From positions 1 to 64,000 of the forward strand of contig DVDT01000003.1 in the NCBI GenBank assembly GCA_015296085.1: 64,000 nt of DNA, in the 5' to 3' direction. The notes beneath the pieces were generated by a model, which saw only the letters and a list, made by a program, of their open reading frames with translations, made no database searches and had not been told where the DNA came from. Shown here piece by piece: positions 1 through 9,082 of this stretch. Both the position numbers and the translations under genes were made by a program. Numbering within the stretch: the stretch's first letter is position 1; the number at the start of each line of letters is the position of its first letter. The DNA comes from Trichormus sp. M33_DOE_039 (GTDB lineage: Bacteria; Cyanobacteriota; Cyanobacteriia; Cyanobacteriales; Nostocaceae).

Positions 1-101
1 CTTGTAATCAGCCTGTCATCTCACAAAAGTTCTTTGATTGCCTGATTCTTTACTCCTCAAGCTTTTAATTCCGCTTACCACCTCAAAATCAGCGAACGGA
101 C

Positions 102-400
102 AGTTCAAAGATAGATGAACGAGGATAAAATACTCGTCAACGGAGTTCAAAGATAGATAAACGAGTATCAAAGACTCGTCAACGGAGTTCAAAGATAGAT
201 GAACGAGTATCAAAGACTCATCGACGGAGTTCAAAGATAGATGAACGAGGATAAAAGACTCGTCAACGGAGTTCAAAGATAGATGAACGAGTATCAAAGA
301 CTCGTCAACGGAGTTCAAAGATAGATGAACGAGTATCAAAGACTCATCGACGGAGTTCAAAGATAGATGAACGAGTATCAAAGACTCGTTAACGGAGTTC
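102..400. repeat. 42-bp tandem repeat array (7 units plus a partial)
   Basis: Seven units of 42 bp plus a partial eighth start at positions 102, 144, 186 and so on to 396. Most units contain a small hairpin (ACGAGT, 7-nt loop, ACTCGT). Units 1-3 and 4-6 share the same variants: GAGGATAAAA in units 1 and 4, CATCGAC in units 3 and 6. The array therefore grew by a 126-bp higher-order duplication. Because 42 is divisible by 3, one minus-strand frame stays open and encodes a 14-residue repeat, but there is no ribosome binding site or family resemblance to support a gene. It lies directly downstream of the WD40 gene. Confidence 0.95.
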
Positions 401-414
401 AGAACTAGATTAAT

Positions 415-2190
415 CTAACTCCTCTGCCAAATTTTGATGGTTTTATCCAAACTACCGCTTACCAAGATATCGCCGGAACTGGTAAAAGTCAGGGATGTGA
501 CAATATCGGTGTGACCTGTAAAGGTCGCCAATAACTCGCCAGAGTCAAAATGCCATAATTTGATAGTTTGATCAGCACTGCTACTAGCAATAATTTGTTC
601 ATCGGGACTAAGCGCGATCGCATACACTTTATCTGTATGTCCCTTGAGAGTACGAATTAATTTCCCACTCTCCAAATGCCAAATCTTAATTGTCTGATCC
701 CAACTACCACTCACCAGCCATTGAGCATCTTTACTAATTGCTAAAGCGCGGACAATGTGACCATGACCCATGAGAGTATGCAAGGGTTCTTTGTCTTTGA
801 CATTCTTACTATTCCAAGGTTCGGAAGTCTGCCAGACTTTGATTTTACGATAACTGCCCGTTACTAAAGTTTGCCCGTCACGACTCAAAACCAAAGAATG
901 TGCAGCCGTATCATCTAACGACAAGATGGCTTTTACCTGACGACTCATCAAATCCCAAAACAAGATTTTCCTGTCATCGCCACCAGTAGCTAACATTCGT
1001 CCATCGGGTGTGAAGGCGACGCACCGCACCACACCATGATGTTTGTGCAGAATATCAATTAAATCTAATGCGCCTGTGTGCCACATTTTAATTGTGGAGT
1101 CTGCACCGCCGCTAACTAACATCTGTCCGTCTGCACTAAAAGCTAGGGAACTCACCTCATCAATGAGTCCAGACAAAACCCAAGGATATTCTGACAAAGT
1201 ATCAATTAAATCGCCCTTGCTTAAATCCCATAACTTCGTTTCTCCATGACTACCACTGGCTAAAATTGGTGTCATCATGCCGTTGTCATGCTTAGAATTA
1301 AACGCTAGACAATTAATCCCTTTAGTATGTCCTCTTAAGGTCTGCCAACATTCCCAATCACCAATAATTTCTTTTTTAGGATGGTCTGATGGTACAGTCT
1401 GAATTGTTTCGGGGATAGTTCTCTCAATCACTATAGGTAAGGTATCTTTCTGCACATCTTTTTTGACAGATAGTGATTCTAAATACCAACTTAACCCCCC
1501 TGCATACAACAAGTTACTAGGAGTAACGAACAATTTTGGTTCTGTTAATCCGACTTGATGGCTTGGTAAAAAGCCAGCAATGACAGCTTGTTTTTCGTAA
1601 CCTAACTTTCCTGTCGATGGATAAAACAAACACAGAAAAATTAATACTTGGTGATTTAACAAATCATCTTGAGTGACTGACCACCGAATTTTATCTTTCT
1701 TAATACCATTAAAACTTTCACCATCAGCAACATAAACTTGCACACTTAATTTCGGGTTATCTGTAAGCAAGTAAGTAAACTTACTCTCACCGCGCAAGTT
1801 CCCTTCATCATCTAGTAACATATTCTGCACAGTGTCTTGGGGAATTTTCTTCAGTAGCTTCCCTAGCCGTGTGCTAATAATGCGATCGACAATTTGCTCG
1901 CGCAAGATATAATCTTGGGCTTGCTGCTGAAAATATGTGGGAAAAGGGATCGTCCAGTCAGGGGGTTCGGGATACTCAGGCGGTATGGGAGGCGGATTCT
2001 TCGCCAGGATTTCGGCTTGTTGGCGAGAAAATTCGATAATTTTTGCCAAAGCCTCACCACAAAATGCCATCACTTCGCTGTGACACCCTCTCACCTGACT
2101 TTCTAATAAAGACAAATCGTAGGTTTTGGGTTTTTTCACACGTTGAAGGAAGTCAGCCTGTTGAGCTTTGAGTAAGCTAATCCAATCCAT
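415..2190 (-). CDS. WD40 repeat protein with novel N-terminal domain
   Basis: The C-terminal half holds about seven WD40 repeats, recognisable by GH...LAFS.DG..L.SGS.D.TIK.W blocks ending in IKIW, KLWH and similar. That is enough for one seven-bladed propeller, a protein-interaction platform. The first ~290 residues carry a helical stretch and a proline-rich segment (PPPIPPEYPEPPDW) and match nothing I recognise. I chose the ATG at 2190, nine codons inside the longest frame, because it has an AGGA six bases upstream whereas the ATG at 2217 has none. No enzymatic domain is visible. The propeller assignment is firm; the cellular role is unknown. The 42-bp repeat array follows the stop codon closely. 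Confidence 0.9.
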   Translation of the reverse strand: MDWISLLKAQQADFLQRVKKPKTYDLSLLESQVRGCHSEVMAFCGEALAKIIEFSRQQAEILAKNPPPIPPEYPEPPDWTIPFPTYFQQQAQDYILREQIVDRIISTRLGKLLKKIPQDTVQNMLLDDEGNLRGESKFTYLLTDNPKLSVQVYVADGESFNGIKKDKIRWSVTQDDLLNHQVLIFLCLFYPSTGKLGYEKQAVIAGFLPSHQVGLTEPKLFVTPSNLLYAGGLSWYLESLSVKKDVQKDTLPIVIERTIPETIQTVPSDHPKKEIIGDWECWQTLRGHTKGINCLAFNSKHDNGMMTPILASGSHGETKLWDLSKGDLIDTLSEYPWVLSGLIDEVSSLAFSADGQMLVSGGADSTIKMWHTGALDLIDILHKHHGVVRCVAFTPDGRMLATGGDDRKILFWDLMSRQVKAILSLDDTAAHSLVLSRDGQTLVTGSYRKIKVWQTSEPWNSKNVKDKEPLHTLMGHGHIVRALAISKDAQWLVSGSWDQTIKIWHLESGKLIRTLKGHTDKVYAIALSPDEQIIASSSADQTIKLWHFDSGELLATFTGHTDIVTSLTFTSSGDILVSGSLDKTIKIWQRS

Positions 2191-2591
2191 CTGCATTCCT
2201 GCGGCACAATGTTGCATACTTAGGGTAAGCTATACCAATGCAATGACTCAAGTTTATAACTTCTAGTTAATTAAAAATTCCGTAATCCTCGCAGTCTAAT
2301 AGAACACAATCAAAGGCATAATTCGCAGAGAGTATCCAACACAACAGTATTGAAACCCTTGATTGAGAATATGACTGAAGTATTAAGAATTTAAATGATG
2401 TCCGACAATTCTAACTAATCTTAACAATGAGATACTGTTGCCCTAGAAACAGTTAAATTTCTAAACAAGAGTATTATGGGAGAGGGTTAAACAGCCTCAA
2501 CTCCAGCCGATAATTTAAAAGTAGCTCAGTGTTACAAAAGCTAATAGTTATGTTGGTAATTTTTGTAATCCAGTATACATATTAGTAAATC
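2191..2591. other. AT-rich gap, nothing recognised
   Basis: This gap lies between the WD40 gene and the small membrane-protein gene, both on the minus strand. I see no tRNA, repeat or convincing small gene. It should hold the WD40 promoter. Confidence 0.5.
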
Positions 2592-2957
2592 TTAAGTTTT
2601 AGTTTCTGGAGTAGAAGATTGAGTGGGGACATTATAAATATTGCTCGCTTCTAATTTTTGAATTTTGGTGTGCAAATCCAACTCATCACTACTAACTATT
2701 GTTTCTAAATTGGCTATTCTTTGCTCTAATTTCTCTATACGTTGTGCTGGAAAAGAATGAGATGGTGATTTTTGATCATCATTGCGCCACACAGCCACTG
2801 TACTAAAAGCTGCACCAGCGATCGCCGCTAAAGGTAAAATAGGGCCACTACGAGTCACAGCTGAAAGCGGAATACAAATTGCGAAAATACCAGCGGTCAT
2901 TCCCCAAATTTTAGAGGTAGCAGCAACCCTGGCATCTTCTCGTGATTTTTTAGTCAT
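2592..2957 (-). CDS. small membrane protein with C-terminal coiled coil
   Basis: The 121-residue product has a basic N-terminus (MTKKSREDARV). Two hydrophobic stretches follow at about residues 16-34 and 39-56. After them comes a heptad-like segment (RIEKLEQRIANLETIV) predicted to form a short coiled coil, and then a Ser/Thr-rich tail. This suggests two membrane passes with a soluble coiled-coil tail. No family is recognised. Codon use and a clean stop support a real gene. Its neighbours give no functional clue. Confidence 0.7.
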   Translation of the reverse strand: MTKKSREDARVAATSKIWGMTAGIFAICIPLSAVTRSGPILPLAAIAGAAFSTVAVWRNDDQKSPSHSFPAQRIEKLEQRIANLETIVSSDELDLHTKIQKLEASNIYNVPTQSSTPETKT

Positions 2958-3176
2958 AAATTTTGCCCAGAGGATTCACCTAACTAGATTCGCACAATCC
3001 CTGCTGAAAATGCCTCCCGCATTTGGGTTAAGTATAAATACTCTTCGACCTCTGATACAATCCTTGAGGCGTGATTAATTCTCAATCAGGTTTGAAACAG
3101 AATCCGACAGAGACGCGCTGCCAAAAACTAGTTATGTCTGGCTTTCCTAATTTTGAATCTTAAATTTTGAATAGGT

Positions 3177-3854
3177 ATGACAAGTACATCTCACATTTTC
3201 CTCGTAGGTGCGAGTCGTGGTGTTGGTAGAGAAATTGCCAATTACTTGCGTAATCAAAATATTTCAGTCACAGCATTGCTGAGAAACGAAACATCCCGTG
3301 CTGAGTTAGAAGCCATAGGCGTTGAGGTAGTTTTAGGAGATGCCTTAAATGTGGATGATTTAGAAAAGGCAATGATTACAGAACAACCCACTTATGCTGT
3401 TATCAGTACGTTAGGCGGGTTGCCTTCAGACGCGGAAAAACCAGATTATTTAGGGAATAAAAATCTCATTGACACCGCCATTAAAGCAGGCGTAGAGAAA
3501 TTTATTTTGGTGACTTCCATTGGAACTGGTAATAGTGTTGGTGCTTTGTCTCCTCAAGCTTTAAATGCACTGCAATCAGTTTTGGTCGAAAAAGACAAAG
3601 CAGAACAACATTTAATTGCTAGCGGACTCACCTACACTATTGTCCGTCCTGGTGGGCTGAAATCAGAGCCAGCTACTGGTAATGCGGTGTTAACAGAAGA
3701 TACGCGCATTGTTGGAAGTATTCAACGTGCAGATGTGGCAGCATTAGTTTGTCGCTGCTTAAGTTCTGAAAGTGCGAATAATAAGATTCTGTCAGCAATA
3801 GATAAGAATATGTTGTTTACACAAGTGGACTTTGTTGAGTTTCGTTTAGATTAA
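3177..3854 (+). CDS. atypical SDR / NmrA-like NAD(P)-binding protein
   Basis: The 225-residue protein starts with a beta strand and a Rossmann dinucleotide loop (VGASRGVGRE). It continues with the LLRN and GDALNVDDLEKAM segments typical of extended/atypical short-chain dehydrogenases that recognise NADP(H). The later segments FILVTSIGTGNS and YTIVRPGGL match the NAD(P)-binding 'SDR a5' group, in which the classical YxxxK catalytic pair is often replaced. Here no YxxxK follows the TSIG strand, so a redox-sensing or chaperone-like role is as likely as catalysis. Length is normal for the group. Substrate cannot be inferred. Confidence 0.85.
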   Translation: MTSTSHIFLVGASRGVGREIANYLRNQNISVTALLRNETSRAELEAIGVEVVLGDALNVDDLEKAMITEQPTYAVISTLGGLPSDAEKPDYLGNKNLIDTAIKAGVEKFILVTSIGTGNSVGALSPQALNALQSVLVEKDKAEQHLIASGLTYTIVRPGGLKSEPATGNAVLTEDTRIVGSIQRADVAALVCRCLSSESANNKILSAIDKNMLFTQVDFVEFRLD

Positions 3855-3925
3855 TCAGGGAATTGGGAATTGGGCATAGGAAGTAAAAGGAAAAATTTTC
3901 TCTTACCTGTTAACTTTCTTGTTCC

Positions 3926-4363
3926 CTATTCTCCTGATATTTGCAAAAAGATGCTTCTTTTGCGTGGGCCATCTAATTCAAAGAATAATACTGATTGCCA
4001 AGTTCCTAGGGCTAAATGGCTGTCAACAATGGGGATAACTTCACTGGTAGTCAGCATAATTGCCATGAGGTGGGAGTGAGCATTCATTGGCTCGTCTTCT
4101 GGGACAACTCTTAAATGTAGGTCGTTATGTAAGTAACGGTCTGTTTCTGGTGCGAGTTTATTTAAAAATACTTTGATATCTTCTAATAGTCTCTCTTCGT
4201 CTTCATTAATTGCTAAAGCTGTGGTGGTATGTCTAGAAAATATTAATACTTGACCATTTTTTATATTAGTTTCCGCAAGAAACTCTTTGATTTGGGGTGT
4301 AATGTTATAGATATTAATCCCTGTGGCAGTTTCGACTTCAATGATTTTATTAATAATGGACAT
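3926..4363 (-). CDS. YjbQ/UPF0047 family protein
   Basis: The 145-residue protein matches the YjbQ family in size and in its signature: FSRHTTTALAINEDE near residue 43, then HNDLHLRV and a second histidine block (NAHSHLMAIML). It ends with LALGTWQSVLFFELDGPRKR. The conserved histidines form a putative metal or phosphate site. Family members have weak thiamine-phosphate synthase activity in some bacteria, but the physiological function is unsettled. It is convergent with the SDR gene and sits just downstream of the aminotransferase gene on the same strand. Confidence 0.9.
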   Translation of the reverse strand: MSIINKIIEVETATGINIYNITPQIKEFLAETNIKNGQVLIFSRHTTTALAINEDEERLLEDIKVFLNKLAPETDRYLHNDLHLRVVPEDEPMNAHSHLMAIMLTTSEVIPIVDSHLALGTWQSVLFFELDGPRKRSIFLQISGE

Positions 4364-4404
4364 AAGCTAAAAACTGAAAATTCAATAGTGCGGTTTTTAT
4401 TTTC

Positions 4405-5580
4405 TCATTTTGCAGTCACTAAGATAGTTTTTAAACCATTAACTAATCTTGCCATCCCTGCTTGTACAGTATCTTTTTGCAATGCACCATAGGCAACTCG
4501 CAAATAACAGCCATTTTCCATACCAAACGTTGTGCCAGGAATGACGGCAATTTGATGTTCTTGAATCAGTCTTTTGACTAATGTAAAAGCATCTATTTGG
4601 GTATGTACTTTGAGGAAAAAATAAAACGCACCGTCAGCAGGAGTGATGGTGCATAAGCCTTGTAGCTGTTCGAGATATTCTAAAACTATTTGCCGTACTT
4701 GAGCGATCGCACCAATATTTTCCTGTAAATACTCGTCTTTTGCTTGCAATGCTCCCAAGGCCGCATATTGAGACACTACTGGCGGACAAATCAAAATCGT
4801 ATCCTGGACTTTTTTAATCGCCACCAGCAGGTGTTTCGGTATCACCATATAGCCAATACGCCAACTCGCAAAACCATAAGCTTTGGAAAGACTAAACAGA
4901 GAAATTGTGTATTCACTACTGCCAGCAAATGATGCGGGAGAAGTATGTTTTACACCGTCATAAGTAAAATATTCATATGCTTCATCGCTGATGTGATAAA
5001 TCTGGCGATCGCGACAAAGTTGATTAACTTGACGCAATAATTTTTCACAATAAACTACACCAGTAGGATTATTAGGCGAAATGGTGACAACTGCCCGTGT
5101 TTTAGCTGTAATAGCTTGAGCGATCGCATCGAGTTGCAATTGATAATTTTCATCTGTTTCTACTAACACCACACGACAACCAGCCATCGTAATCGCCATC
5201 TCATGGTTGAAGTAATAAGGCGTATTCAAAATAATTTCATCCCCAGGGGAAGTAATGGCAAGAATAGCATTCATAAATGCCATATTGCTTCCTGCCGTGA
5301 CGACGATGCAATTTTCTGTATTAATTTCAATCTGATTAAATGCTAATAATTTTTGTGCCAATGCCGTCAATAAAGGTGGAATGCCCTCCACAGCCTTATA
5401 CAAATTATTAGTACTTTCACCTAAAAATTGCGGTAAAAGTTCTATAGCTTCCGGTGGTGGACTATAAGAAACCACACCCTGTCCCAAAGAAATAGTCCCT
5501 GGAGAATTTTTAATTAATTCCCCAACCACAGGAATAATTGGCGACTGTACCGCCTGCATTCGCGAGATGAATTGATTCAT
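4405..5580 (-). CDS. PLP-dependent class I/II aminotransferase
   Basis: The 391-residue protein has the fold-type I aminotransferase pattern: SLGQGVVSYSPP near the N-terminus, GSNMAFMNAI for the phosphate-binding turn, SPNNPTG, and DEAYEYF for the pyridine-contacting Asp. The Schiff-base lysine is in SLSKAYGFASWRIGY, and the carboxylate-binding Arg is in YLRVAYG near the C-terminus. All catalytic residues are present. Substrate specificity (aspartate, aromatic or other) cannot be read from sequence here. It probably shares a transcript with the yjbQ-like gene 41 bp downstream. Confidence 0.93.
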   Translation of the reverse strand: MNQFISRMQAVQSPIIPVVGELIKNSPGTISLGQGVVSYSPPPEAIELLPQFLGESTNNLYKAVEGIPPLLTALAQKLLAFNQIEINTENCIVVTAGSNMAFMNAILAITSPGDEIILNTPYYFNHEMAITMAGCRVVLVETDENYQLQLDAIAQAITAKTRAVVTISPNNPTGVVYCEKLLRQVNQLCRDRQIYHISDEAYEYFTYDGVKHTSPASFAGSSEYTISLFSLSKAYGFASWRIGYMVIPKHLLVAIKKVQDTILICPPVVSQYAALGALQAKDEYLQENIGAIAQVRQIVLEYLEQLQGLCTITPADGAFYFFLKVHTQIDAFTLVKRLIQEHQIAVIPGTTFGMENGCYLRVAYGALQKDTVQAGMARLVNGLKTILVTAK

Positions 5581-5618
5581 TAGTCAATAGTCATTAGTGA
5601 TTGGTTTTATACCCCCTG

Positions 5619-5662
5619 CTCCCCAATCCCCAGTCCCCAATCCCCAATCTCCAATCCCCAGT
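5619..5662. repeat. heptamer short tandem repeat (CCCCAAT/CCCCAGT)
   Basis: Six successive seven-base units of the form CCCCAAT or CCCCAGT, with one substitution, lie upstream of the aminotransferase start. This is the STRR type common in Nostocales intergenic DNA. Confidence 0.85.
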
Positions 5663-5781
5663 ATTTCCTCAGAATATTTGCAGTTATAGCTAGGTCACAC
5701 AAATATTTTTAAAGAATTTTGATAATTTGCCCCTCTGTTTGGTATTTCTGAAAAAGTCATGACATTTTGGAGTATCGCTCT

Positions 5782-5916
5782 ATGGCTAAAGTTAAAAGTC
5801 CCGCAGTTGCAAACTCAGGTGCTAAACCCCCCTATACTTTCCGTACAGGTTGGGCATTATTGTTACTAGCTGTTAACTTTTTGGTAGCAGCTTACTACTT
5901 CCACATCATTGACTAG
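5782..5916 (+). CDS. psaX: photosystem I subunit PsaX
   Basis: This 44-residue reading frame has a short polar N-terminus and one membrane span. Its core, YTFRTGWALLLLAVNFLVAAYYF, closely matches what I recall of thermophilic PsaX (FRTFWAVLLLAINFLVAAYYF). PsaX is a peripheral single-helix subunit of the cyanobacterial photosystem I trimer and helps coordinate antenna chlorophyll. It is known in Thermosynechococcus and some filamentous strains. The gene is monocistronic, with a 200-bp upstream gap. Identification rests on recalled sequence rather than a search. Confidence 0.85.
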   Translation: MAKVKSPAVANSGAKPPYTFRTGWALLLLAVNFLVAAYYFHIID

Positions 5917-5988
5917 TTAGCTTGGGTATGGGGGATAGGGAATGGGGCATGGATAAATCAACAATGCCCAATGATGGCACTTGATTTT

Positions 5989-6114
5989 CTAGGAGCGTCG
6001 CTAAGGCTACGCTCCTAGAGTCACCCAAAGGGCTTGCCGCAGGCATCTAAAGTTTGGGGTAGACCCCTTCTCTACGAAACGCGCTCCACGAACGCGGAGT
6101 GTGTCGTAGAGAAG
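5989..6114. repeat. palindromic dispersed repeat elements
   Basis: Two hairpins sit side by side downstream of psaX. The first has 9-bp arms (CTAGGAGCG at 5989-5997 and its complement at 6010-6018). The second has 11-bp arms (CTTCTCTACGA at 6067-6077 and its complement at 6104-6114) with an inner inverted pair. Between them lies a 20-mer at 6029-6048 that recurs exactly at 33978-33997. They look like fragments of Nostoc-type dispersed repeats. Confidence 0.8.
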
Positions 6115-6155
6115 ACCGCAATGCCTCTCCGATGCCCAAAAGCTGATAGTGTTAC

Positions 6156-7022
6156 TCACATCGTGCCTTTGAACAAACCTTTGGGACGAATGAGTAACAC
6201 TAAAATCATGATTAATAGGGCAATACCTTGCTTATACTGTGAACCCAGCCAAGGAGTACTAACTTCCTGCACGATACCAATGATAAAAGCTGCGGCGATC
6301 GCGCCGTAAGGATTCCCAATCCCTCCCAAAATGACCGAAGCGAATAAGGGTAGAATCAAAAACCATCCCATATTGGGGCGTACAGCCGTCAATAAGCCAT
6401 ACATACTGCCACCAAAAGATGTGAGTGAACCAGCAATGATCCAAGTCCATAAGACGACTTGATCCACATCAATCCCCGAAACTTTGGCTAAATCTAAATC
6501 ATCAGCTACAGCCCGCATCGCCTTGCCAATTTTCGTATTTTGCAATAGATAATGCAAAGCCAAAATTATCAACACCGCTAAACCCAAAACCAACAGTTGA
6601 TTTTGCGTGACTCTGACACCAAAAATATCTAAAGCGGGAGTAATCGGTAAATCATAATTTTGATTCTTACCACCCCAAATTAAAATCACGCCATTACGTA
6701 AAAATAAAGCCAAGCCAATGGAAATGATAATAAGTGTTGTGGAAGTAGCACGGATAGAGCGCATTCTTGACCACAATAATTTTTCTGATAACACCATCGC
6801 TAAGACTGTAACTACTGCTGCCACAATCATAGACAGCCAAATATTCACCCCAAAGGTATTTATAAATAGCGTCAAATAAGCTCCTAAAGTTAAAAAGTCA
6901 CCATGAGCAAAATTTGACAACCGTAAAATCCCGTAAGTGAGTGTCAGTCCAACTGAGCCTAAAGCAATAATGCTCCCTACAGCAATACCATTGACGATAA
7001 GTTGAATAATTTGTGTAACCAT
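6156..7022 (-). CDS. natD: LivH-type amino-acid ABC permease (NatD-like)
   Basis: The 288-residue membrane protein belongs to the LivH branch of branched-chain amino-acid ABC permeases. Signs are GIAVGSIIALGSVGLTLTYGILRLSNFAHGDFLTLGAY at the N-terminus, the EAA-like region GKAMRAVADDLDLAKVSGID around residues 165-185, and about eight hydrophobic spans. In Anabaena the N-I neutral amino-acid permease has its LivH subunit (NatD) encoded apart from natA/B/C. The lack of other nat genes here fits that arrangement, so NatD is my inference. It would work with a LivM-type partner, two ATPases and a periplasmic binding protein encoded elsewhere. Confidence 0.8.
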   Translation of the reverse strand: MVTQIIQLIVNGIAVGSIIALGSVGLTLTYGILRLSNFAHGDFLTLGAYLTLFINTFGVNIWLSMIVAAVVTVLAMVLSEKLLWSRMRSIRATSTTLIIISIGLALFLRNGVILIWGGKNQNYDLPITPALDIFGVRVTQNQLLVLGLAVLIILALHYLLQNTKIGKAMRAVADDLDLAKVSGIDVDQVVLWTWIIAGSLTSFGGSMYGLLTAVRPNMGWFLILPLFASVILGGIGNPYGAIAAAFIIGIVQEVSTPWLGSQYKQGIALLIMILVLLIRPKGLFKGTM

Positions 7023-7213
7023 CAGTTTTTATCTAAAAAAGTCAGCTAATATTCATTTGTAGTGGTTGATATCAAATAATGTTTTTGGCTATACGGTGAT
7101 GATCGACACTAATAAGTTATGATTTATCGACATCAGAGAATTGTGAGCTAATATACATAGAATCCTGTTCGCAATTTTTGCGTAATTAAACTTGTCCAAC
7201 GGTCTGGTTGACC

Positions 7214-9007
7214 ATGCAGCAGTATTCAAGCTTACCAGAACACAACTCACAGGTAGATGCCACAATCCAAAGACTTCGAGCTGAGTTATGGCTGGAGAGC
7301 CGCTTGAACCAGCTACAAAGTCGCCTACATGATTGTCTGCTAGCTGTTGTTACGGGTTGCTCCCCAAGCAACAACCCAGAAGCAGAAATCTGGCAAACTG
7401 TGGCAGATGAAATTGGCATGGCTTTAAAAAATAGTGCGGTAACTATTGTTATTTGCCTACCGCAAGACACAGTTGGTAAAGTTTACTATATTTCTTGCCC
7501 ACTATCTGTTGATTCCCAGCCCTCTGTAGCGGAATTAACGCTCAAGGGTGGTAAGAAACTGCGTTTGGAATTACAAACAGCAATTAAACTTCAAGATTTA
7601 CAAGATTTAGCGACTCAACAACCCCCTCAAGCTTGGCAATTATCCGAAGTATCATCTGGGGTGATGGGATGGTTACTTCTGGCTACGGTCAAATCTAACT
7701 CACAAGCTAAAATTGTCATAGATGCACAAGAGCAACTTACTCAGCAATTTATAGATAAAGCAACCAAGCACTGTATTCAAGCATTAGTTCACTGCAAAAA
7801 GTTACAAGCTTTAGAACAGCGATCGCAGCACTTTTGCGATTCTAATCAAGAATTAAAGCGAACAAATCAACTCAAAAACCAGTTTTTAGCTAACACCAGC
7901 CACGAAATTCGCACACCACTCAGTTCAATTATTGGTTTTACCCACTTACTGTTAGCTCAAGGCTACGATCCCACCAGAGAACGCCATCGAGAGTATTTAA
8001 ATATCATTCAATCCAGTGGTAAACATCTACTAGCTTTAATTAACGATATTTTGGATCTGTCTAAAATTGAAGCTAATCAGTTAGAAGTGCAATGGGAAAA
8101 AGTCGATGTCCCGGAATTGTGTCGTAATGTTCTGACTCTAGTCAAAGAAAAAGCCAGCAATAAGGGGTTGAAATTAGTTTTAGAAATAGATGTTGAAGTC
8201 ACAAACTTGATAGCTGATCCTTTACGGCTCAAGCAAATGCTCTTAAATTTGCTGTTTAACGCTTTAAAATTTACTAGCAAAGGCATTGTAGGTTTAAAAG
8301 TGACACAACAAAATTCATTAGTGCATTTTACAGTTTGGGATACAGGTACTGGCATACCCAAAGAACACCAAGCTTTACTGTTTCAACCTTATTACCAAAT
8401 TCCTCATTCTTCCTCTAGCCAAAATGAAGGTACTGGCTTGGGTTTAGCTGTAACTCAAAAACTGGCAGCAATTCATCATGGTTATGTAGAGGTAGAATCA
8501 GAAGTTGATAGTGGTTCTCGTTTTACAATCACTTTGCCTCTAAAACCAATAGCAGCAGTTTTACCTACAGAAATTGAAGAGGATGAACCACCAGTATATT
8601 TACAGCCTTTACCCATAAATCCCAGCAATTGCAGAGAAATTTTACTAGTAGAGAATGATGTACCTAATGCTGAAATGATGCAAATTCATCTAGCTAAGTT
8701 AGGCTATCAAGTGACTTGGGTGATAAATGAGGCTGAAATGTGGAATGCACTTACCCAGAAACAGCCAGCTGTTATCTTAATGGATATACGCTTACCCGAT
8801 AGCAATGGTCTGAATTTGATCCAACAGTTACGAGCGAAACCACAATACCAGAAAATTCCCGTCATTGCCCAAACCGCAATGGCCATGAAAGGCGATCGCG
8901 AAATCTGCCTAACAGCGGGATTCAATGAATATATTTCTAAGCCCATTGACTTATCAATGTTGGCCGATTTAGTAGCAAAATACAGTCAGGTAGAAGGTGA
9001 CGGGTGA
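7214..9007 (+). CDS. hybrid sensor histidine kinase with C-terminal receiver
   Basis: The soluble protein of ~597 residues has an N-terminal sensory region of ~200 residues that could be a divergent GAF fold. A HisKA domain follows with its phospho-accepting His near residue 230 (SHEIRTPLSSIIGF). The HATPase domain has the N box (LLFNALKFTSKG), G1 (DTGTGIPKE) and G2 (GTGLGLAV). A receiver domain carries its Asp near residue 524 (LMDIRLPD) and the conserved Lys (YISKPI). No membrane span is visible, so it senses a cytoplasmic signal. I use the ATG at 7214; an in-frame TTG at 7208 is the alternative. It is divergent from the natD-like gene across 191 bp. Confidence 0.92.
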   Translation: MQQYSSLPEHNSQVDATIQRLRAELWLESRLNQLQSRLHDCLLAVVTGCSPSNNPEAEIWQTVADEIGMALKNSAVTIVICLPQDTVGKVYYISCPLSVDSQPSVAELTLKGGKKLRLELQTAIKLQDLQDLATQQPPQAWQLSEVSSGVMGWLLLATVKSNSQAKIVIDAQEQLTQQFIDKATKHCIQALVHCKKLQALEQRSQHFCDSNQELKRTNQLKNQFLANTSHEIRTPLSSIIGFTHLLLAQGYDPTRERHREYLNIIQSSGKHLLALINDILDLSKIEANQLEVQWEKVDVPELCRNVLTLVKEKASNKGLKLVLEIDVEVTNLIADPLRLKQMLLNLLFNALKFTSKGIVGLKVTQQNSLVHFTVWDTGTGIPKEHQALLFQPYYQIPHSSSSQNEGTGLGLAVTQKLAAIHHGYVEVESEVDSGSRFTITLPLKPIAAVLPTEIEEDEPPVYLQPLPINPSNCREILLVENDVPNAEMMQIHLAKLGYQVTWVINEAEMWNALTQKQPAVILMDIRLPDSNGLNLIQQLRAKPQYQKIPVIAQTAMAMKGDREICLTAGFNEYISKPIDLSMLADLVAKYSQVEGDG

Positions 9008-9082
9008 TAGGTGACAGGGGAGACAAAGCAGATAAAGTAAAATTTGCTACTATCTCTAATGCCCATTGACTAATGATTATTA

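Noticed and set aside
16-381. Minus-strand 121-codon frame encoding a 14-residue repeat
   Set aside because: It is open only because the 42-bp repeat unit is divisible by three and lacks stops. There is no ribosome site and no homology.
102-400. CRISPR array at the left edge
   Set aside because: The 42-bp units are directly tandem with no variable spacers, and no cas genes are present.
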